Assembly: GCA_046349915.1 (NCBI GenBank) | Contig: JAXMBL010000003.1 | Location: forward strand, 1,240,001 to 1,304,000 | DNA from: CAIXSC01 sp046349915 | GTDB taxonomy: Bacteria; Planctomycetota; Planctomycetia; Pirellulales; Pirellulaceae | Direction of reading: 5' to 3' | DNA length: 64,000 nt | Part shown: piece by piece, positions 60,282 through 64,000 of the stretch | How positions within the stretch are numbered: position 1 is the first letter of the stretch | Layout: each line of letters starts with the position of its first letter | Translations under genes and position numbers: made by a program | The notes under the pieces: generated by a model | The model's input: only the letters and a program-made list of their open reading frames with translations | Told to the model about the DNA's origin: nothing | Database searches by the model: none

Positions 60282-61391
60282 ATGCCGATTCGACTCTGTC
60301 TGATCATTCCGACGTTGGATCGCAATGGCGCTGAGAAGCAGCTCACTTTGCTTGCCACGCGACTACCTCGCCACTTGTTCGAAGTGCATGTCTGCACGCT
60401 GACTCGTGGCGGCCCGCTGGAAACGGTGCTTCGTGACGCGGGAATTCCCGTAACTCATATTGGCAAACGCTGGAAAGTCGATCCCGCGGCGTTTTTGCGG
60501 CTCCAAAGCTACTTGCGCAAACTCCAACCCGACATCGTCCATACCTGGTTATTTGCCGCGAACAGTTACGGTCGAGTGGCGGCTCGTCGAGTCGGCGTGC
60601 CTGTGATCGTGGGGGGGGAGCGATGTGTCGATCCCTGGAAACGGTGGCATGAATTAGCCATCGATCGACGACTGGCTCGCTCGTCTCAACGCATCGTGAC
60701 CAACAGCAGCGGCGTGCGCGACTTTTATGAGCGGCGCGGGCTGCCTGCCGACAAGTTCACGGTGATTCCGAACGGGATCGAGCCACGTGCGGTCACGACT
60801 CCACGAAGATCGCGGGCCGAACTGCTGGCGGAACTCGACCTGCCGGCCGATGCTCGTTTGATTGGCGCCGTGGGGCGACTTTGGCCGCAGAAGCGATACC
60901 AGGATCTGATCTGGGCCACCGAGCTATTGAGTTGGGCTTGTCCTCAATCGCGTTTTGTCATTGTAGGAGATGGGCCTCAGCGGTGGCGACTCGAACGATA
61001 TGCTCGCCAAGTAAAGATCGACCAGAATGTACGGTTTTTGGGGGAACGCGACGACGTGGAAGAATTGTTGCCGCATTTCGATTGCTTTTGGCTGGCGAGT
61101 GGTTACGAGGGGCAATCGAACGCGTTAATGGAGGCGATGCTCGCCGGTCTCCCCGTCGTCGTGTCGGATATTCCGGGCAATCGTGATCTGGTGATTCCCG
61201 GTGAATCAGGGTTCATAGTCTCCGTCGGCGATTCCGGTGAGTTTGCTCGGAAAGCACGCGTGCTGCTGGACGACTCCGAGTTGGCTCGTAAAACGGGCCA
61301 GGCGGCGCGGCAGAGAATGCTGAGCGAATTCTCGGTGGAAAAGATGGTCGCGAGGCATGTTTTGCTCTACCAAGAGCTGGCTCAGAAGTAA
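60282..61391 (+). CDS. Glycosyltransferase family 4
   Basis: A 369-residue GT-B glycosyltransferase from the ATG at 60282 (MPIRLCLIIPTLDRNGAEKQ). Donor half: GAVGRLWPQKRYQDLIWATE, FVIVGDGPQRWRLERYA, ASGYEGQSNALMEAMLAGLP, with the EGQSNALME element. VVVSDIPGNRDLVIPGESGF is the usual donor-loop sequence. It follows another GT4 gene; the two share the phrase SDIPGNR and may be successive steps of one pathway. Substrates unknown. Confidence 0.9.
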   Translation: MPIRLCLIIPTLDRNGAEKQLTLLATRLPRHLFEVHVCTLTRGGPLETVLRDAGIPVTHIGKRWKVDPAAFLRLQSYLRKLQPDIVHTWLFAANSYGRVAARRVGVPVIVGGERCVDPWKRWHELAIDRRLARSSQRIVTNSSGVRDFYERRGLPADKFTVIPNGIEPRAVTTPRRSRAELLAELDLPADARLIGAVGRLWPQKRYQDLIWATELLSWACPQSRFVIVGDGPQRWRLERYARQVKIDQNVRFLGERDDVEELLPHFDCFWLASGYEGQSNALMEAMLAGLPVVVSDIPGNRDLVIPGESGFIVSVGDSGEFARKARVLLDDSELARKTGQAARQRMLSEFSVEKMVARHVLLYQELAQK

Positions 61392-61598
61392 CGAGGACCG
61401 TTGAGCTTTGCCTTGGGCAGCCGGTCTGTTCAGCAATTGCATGCCAGCTAGTAGGACTGCTAGAAAGAAGAGGTTCGTGAGAGTCTCTTGGCACTGGGAC
61501 TGTTCGGGGGATGCCACGCCTGGACTCGTGCATTGGGGATCGTACCGCCGTTGGCGTTGGCTCCCAAGTGTCATTCCGAGCAGATCTGGAGGAGGAAA

Positions 61599-63764
61599 AT
61601 GGCGAACCGGATTTTGGAAGGACTCAACGATCGCCAGCGAGAGGCCGTGGAGCACGGGGTGGAACCGCTGTTGATCATCGCGGGGGCCGGTACAGGCAAG
61701 ACCAAAACTCTGGTCCATCGAGTGGCTCGCTTGATTACGGACGGAGTCGATCCCAGCCGTATCCTGTTGATGACCTTCACGCGGCGAGCGGCTGGGGAGA
61801 TGTTGCGTCGCGTGGGGCAACTCTTGGCGCGACTTGATGTCGCCGACTTTGAGCCCGCCGAGCAGTCAGTGTCGGACGCGAGTGAAATGGCGGCTGGAAC
61901 GCGGCTCGCGGATCCGGACGCCGTAGGGGGAGCGAGGGCGACCGACGTTGCCTCATCCACGACGACGGCGGGGCGAGCGCTTGTGCATCGCGTCTGGGGA
62001 GGTACGTTCCACGCGACGGCCACAAAACTGCTGCGCGCTTATGGGCAGTTGATCGGATTGGAGCCGACGTTCACGATCCACGATCGAGGCGACTCGGAGG
62101 ATTTCCTGGACGTCATTCGGACCGAATTGGGGCTGGCGAAAACTGACCAACGATTCCCGAAGAAGGGGACCTGTTTGTCGATTTACAGCCATGCTGTGAA
62201 TTCGCAATTGCCCATCGAACAAATCCTCAATCGTCACTTCCCTTGGTGTATCGATTACGTGGGCGAGTTGAAAACTCTGTTCAAGGAGTATGTCGCGCGG
62301 AAGGACGAGACGTCGGTGCTGGACTACGACGATCTGCTGCTCTTCTTTCATGGGTTGTTGGCGGACGAACAGGCGGGTTCGCGGATTCGCGGCCGGTTTG
62401 AGTGCGTGTTGGTCGATGAGTATCAGGACACCAATCGACTGCAAGCCGAAATTCTGCGGTTGCTCAAACCGACCGGCGTGGGACTCACCGTGGTGGGCGA
62501 TGATGCGCAGTCGATCTACTCGTTTCGCGCCGCCTCCGTGCGGAATATCCTCGATTTTCCCAGCGAGTATCCTGGCACTCGGGTGGTGAAGTTGGAACAG
62601 AATTACCGTAGCACTCAACCCATTTTGGCAACGACGAATGCGGTGATCTCGTTGAGTAAGGAACGCTTTAGCAAGGAACTGTGGACGACGCGTGGTGAAG
62701 GGGGAGCTCCCCAGTTAGTTCAGTGTCTCGACGAAACCGAACAAGCTGAGTTCTTGACGAGACAAATCTTGGCGCATCGCGAGCAGGGGATTGCGCTCAA
62801 ACGACAAGCGGTGCTGTTTCGCGCCTCGCACCACAGTATTTTGCTTGAGGCGGAACTATCCAAGTGCAAAATACCGTTTGTGAAGTATGGCGGCTTGAAG
62901 TTCGTCGAGGCGGCTCATGTGAAGGATCTGCTCGCCATTCTCCGCTTGGCCGAGAACCCGCGTGACATCGTGGCGGGATCGCGAGTGCTCATGTTGCTGC
63001 CAGGCGTCGGGCCGAAACGCGCTCGACAGTTGATGGATTCGTTGGCGGCCGCGGGCGGGCGATTCTCGGCCTGGGAATCGCAGCGAGTCCCGGATGATTG
63101 CCGCGAGTCCTGGGAGGATCTCGTGCGACTGCTCCGCCGACTAACCGGCGATCAAGTCGAGTCCTTGCCGCCGCAAGTCGACGCGGTTCGTCGCTTTTAT
63201 CAACCCCTGCTCGAACGGCGTTACGACAATCCCCAGGCTCGGCTGCGCGACTTGGAGCAACTCGAGCAAGTGGCGACGAGGTTCGCGGATCGCGCGGCCA
63301 TGTTGGCCGAAATCGCGCTCGACCCGCCCAACAGCACGCAGGACTTGGCCGCCGATCCGTCGCTCGACGACGACTACGTGATCTTGAGCACCATACACTC
63401 CGCCAAGGGGCTCGAATGGGACTCGGTGTTTGTGATCCACGCGGCAGATGGCAACATCCCCTCCGACCTCGCGACTCGCAGCGCCGAGGAGGTGGAGGAG
63501 GAGCGGCGACTGTTCTACGTTGCGCTGACGCGCGCGAAGACGTGGCTGTACGTGTGTCATCCGCTGAGGTACTACCAAGCCAGCCGAGGAATTCGACGCG
63601 ATCGGCACAGCCTGGCGCAATTGACTCGGTTTCTCCCCCCCGAGGTAACCCGACTGTTTCATCGACGTACCGCGGTCGAATCAGACGACACGTCGGGGGA
63701 ATCGCTCGCGCCCGAGGAGAAGAGGCAGGAAGTGCGGCGTCGGTCGAGTGCGCTGTGGCAATGA
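61599..63764 (+). CDS. UvrD/PcrA-type superfamily 1 DNA helicase
   Basis: A 721-residue 3'-5' DNA helicase from the ATG at 61599 with GGAGGAGGAAA upstream. Motifs: GAGTGKT (29-35, I), GGTFHATATKLLR (Ia), VDEYQDTNRLQ (II), GDDAQSIYSFRAA (III), LEQNYRSTQPIL (IV), STIHSAKGLEWDSVFV (V) and VALTRAKTWLYV (VI). A poorly conserved insert at about 75-130, rich in Ala/Asp/Thr, separates motifs I and Ia. Function: DNA unwinding in repair or replication restart. UvrD, Rep and PcrA cannot be separated by eye. Followed after 55 bp by a STAS-like gene. Confidence 0.92.
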   Translation: MANRILEGLNDRQREAVEHGVEPLLIIAGAGTGKTKTLVHRVARLITDGVDPSRILLMTFTRRAAGEMLRRVGQLLARLDVADFEPAEQSVSDASEMAAGTRLADPDAVGGARATDVASSTTTAGRALVHRVWGGTFHATATKLLRAYGQLIGLEPTFTIHDRGDSEDFLDVIRTELGLAKTDQRFPKKGTCLSIYSHAVNSQLPIEQILNRHFPWCIDYVGELKTLFKEYVARKDETSVLDYDDLLLFFHGLLADEQAGSRIRGRFECVLVDEYQDTNRLQAEILRLLKPTGVGLTVVGDDAQSIYSFRAASVRNILDFPSEYPGTRVVKLEQNYRSTQPILATTNAVISLSKERFSKELWTTRGEGGAPQLVQCLDETEQAEFLTRQILAHREQGIALKRQAVLFRASHHSILLEAELSKCKIPFVKYGGLKFVEAAHVKDLLAILRLAENPRDIVAGSRVLMLLPGVGPKRARQLMDSLAAAGGRFSAWESQRVPDDCRESWEDLVRLLRRLTGDQVESLPPQVDAVRRFYQPLLERRYDNPQARLRDLEQLEQVATRFADRAAMLAEIALDPPNSTQDLAADPSLDDDYVILSTIHSAKGLEWDSVFVIHAADGNIPSDLATRSAEEVEEERRLFYVALTRAKTWLYVCHPLRYYQASRGIRRDRHSLAQLTRFLPPEVTRLFHRRTAVESDDTSGESLAPEEKRQEVRRRSSALWQ

Positions 63765-63819
63765 TGGAGTGAATTGCACGTTGCTTCCATGAGGAGGCGT
63801 CAAACCGAGGTAAGTGATC

Positions 63820-64000
63820 ATGACGCAAGCCGAAGGATTTCTGTTCGATCCAGAAAAGTACCCGCGATTGTCGATCGAGACTCGCCGTACCGGAGTCGCC
63901 ATCTCGATTCTGGCCACGGAGCTAAAGGATGAGTCGATCTTGCAGGAGGTCGAGGATCAAGTCGTCGAGTTTGTGAAGAAGAACACTCCGAAGCGAGTTG
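63820..64000 (+). CDS. Probable STAS-domain anti-sigma factor antagonist, 3' truncated
   Basis: The first 60 codons of a gene running off the right edge. ATG at 63820 with GAGG 10 nt upstream. The reading RLSIETRRTGVAISILATEL followed by KDESILQEVEDQVVEF has the layout of an SpoIIAA-type STAS domain; the rest is outside the window, so the phosphorylatable Ser/Thr cannot be checked. Weak assignment. Confidence 0.5.
   Translation, partial: MTQAEGFLFDPEKYPRLSIETRRTGVAISILATELKDESILQEVEDQVVEFVKKNTPKRV

Overview
The window looks like a chromosomal segment of a planctomycete, most likely order Pirellulales. The evidence is a DUF1559 pilin-like secreted protein, CRTAC1/VCBS-repeat proteins, a planctomycete-type Cys-rich exported protein, GC-rich coding sequence with many GTG/TTG alternative starts, and dispersed repeats built on CGACGGACT and ATTCGTGG words. 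The placement rests on family recognition only; no search was run. No CRISPR array, prophage, transposase or rRNA was seen.

Layout. (1) 1-18.5 kb: a truncated metallophosphoesterase, ribosomal protein bL21, a LarA-like protein and a SUKH-like protein, then a long minus-strand block of cell-envelope genes (TPR / CRTAC1 / TPR, lipoprotein, DUF1559, VCBS lipoprotein, Cys-rich protein, OprP-like porin, Tat-exported protein). It ends with a sigma-70 factor carrying several extra helix-turn-helix domains. (2) 18.6-36.9 kb: the core information-processing supercluster: tRNA-Thr(TGT), Tyr(GTA), Gly(TCC), Thr(GGT), tuf, tRNA-Trp(CCA), secE, nusG, rplK, rplA, rplJ, rplL, rpoB, rpoC, rpsL, rpsG, a strong intrinsic terminator, then fusA on its own. 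The tRNA/tuf/secE order equals the E. coli one. (3) 36.9-37.6 kb: tandem 221-bp repeats. (4) 37.7-40.8 kb: a glycosyltransferase and, convergent to it, a redoxin / cytochrome c / copper-monooxygenase-like fusion. (5) 41.1-54.0 kb: a five-gene operon joined by 4-nt overlaps or a 3-nt gap: DUF4132 protein, a 1703-residue protein of unknown function, a YehL-type MoxR AAA+ ATPase, a DUF5682-vWA fusion, and a SWIM zinc-finger protein. This matches the E. coli yehL-yehM-yehP-yehQ order plus two large partners and is the best candidate here for a poorly described molecular machine. (6) 54-56.4 kb: a three-gene ECF sigma cassette on the minus strand. (7) 56.8-64 kb: response regulator and esterase, hypoxanthine phosphoribosyltransferase, two GT4 glycosyltransferases, a UvrD/PcrA-type helicase and the start of a STAS-like protein.

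How it fits together. Region 2 supplies transcription and translation machinery. Its proteins carry lineage-type changes with possible drug or mechanistic meaning (S12 Arg88, L11 Thr28, an EF-Tu switch I without RGIT). Region 5 pairs a hexameric ATPase with a MIDAS-containing vWA module, the usual architecture of chaperone or metal-insertase machines (RavA-ViaA, NorQ-NorD, CoxD-CoxE). Here it also has a domain whose motifs resemble TraB/TIKI-type hydrolases. Its target cannot be read from the sequence.
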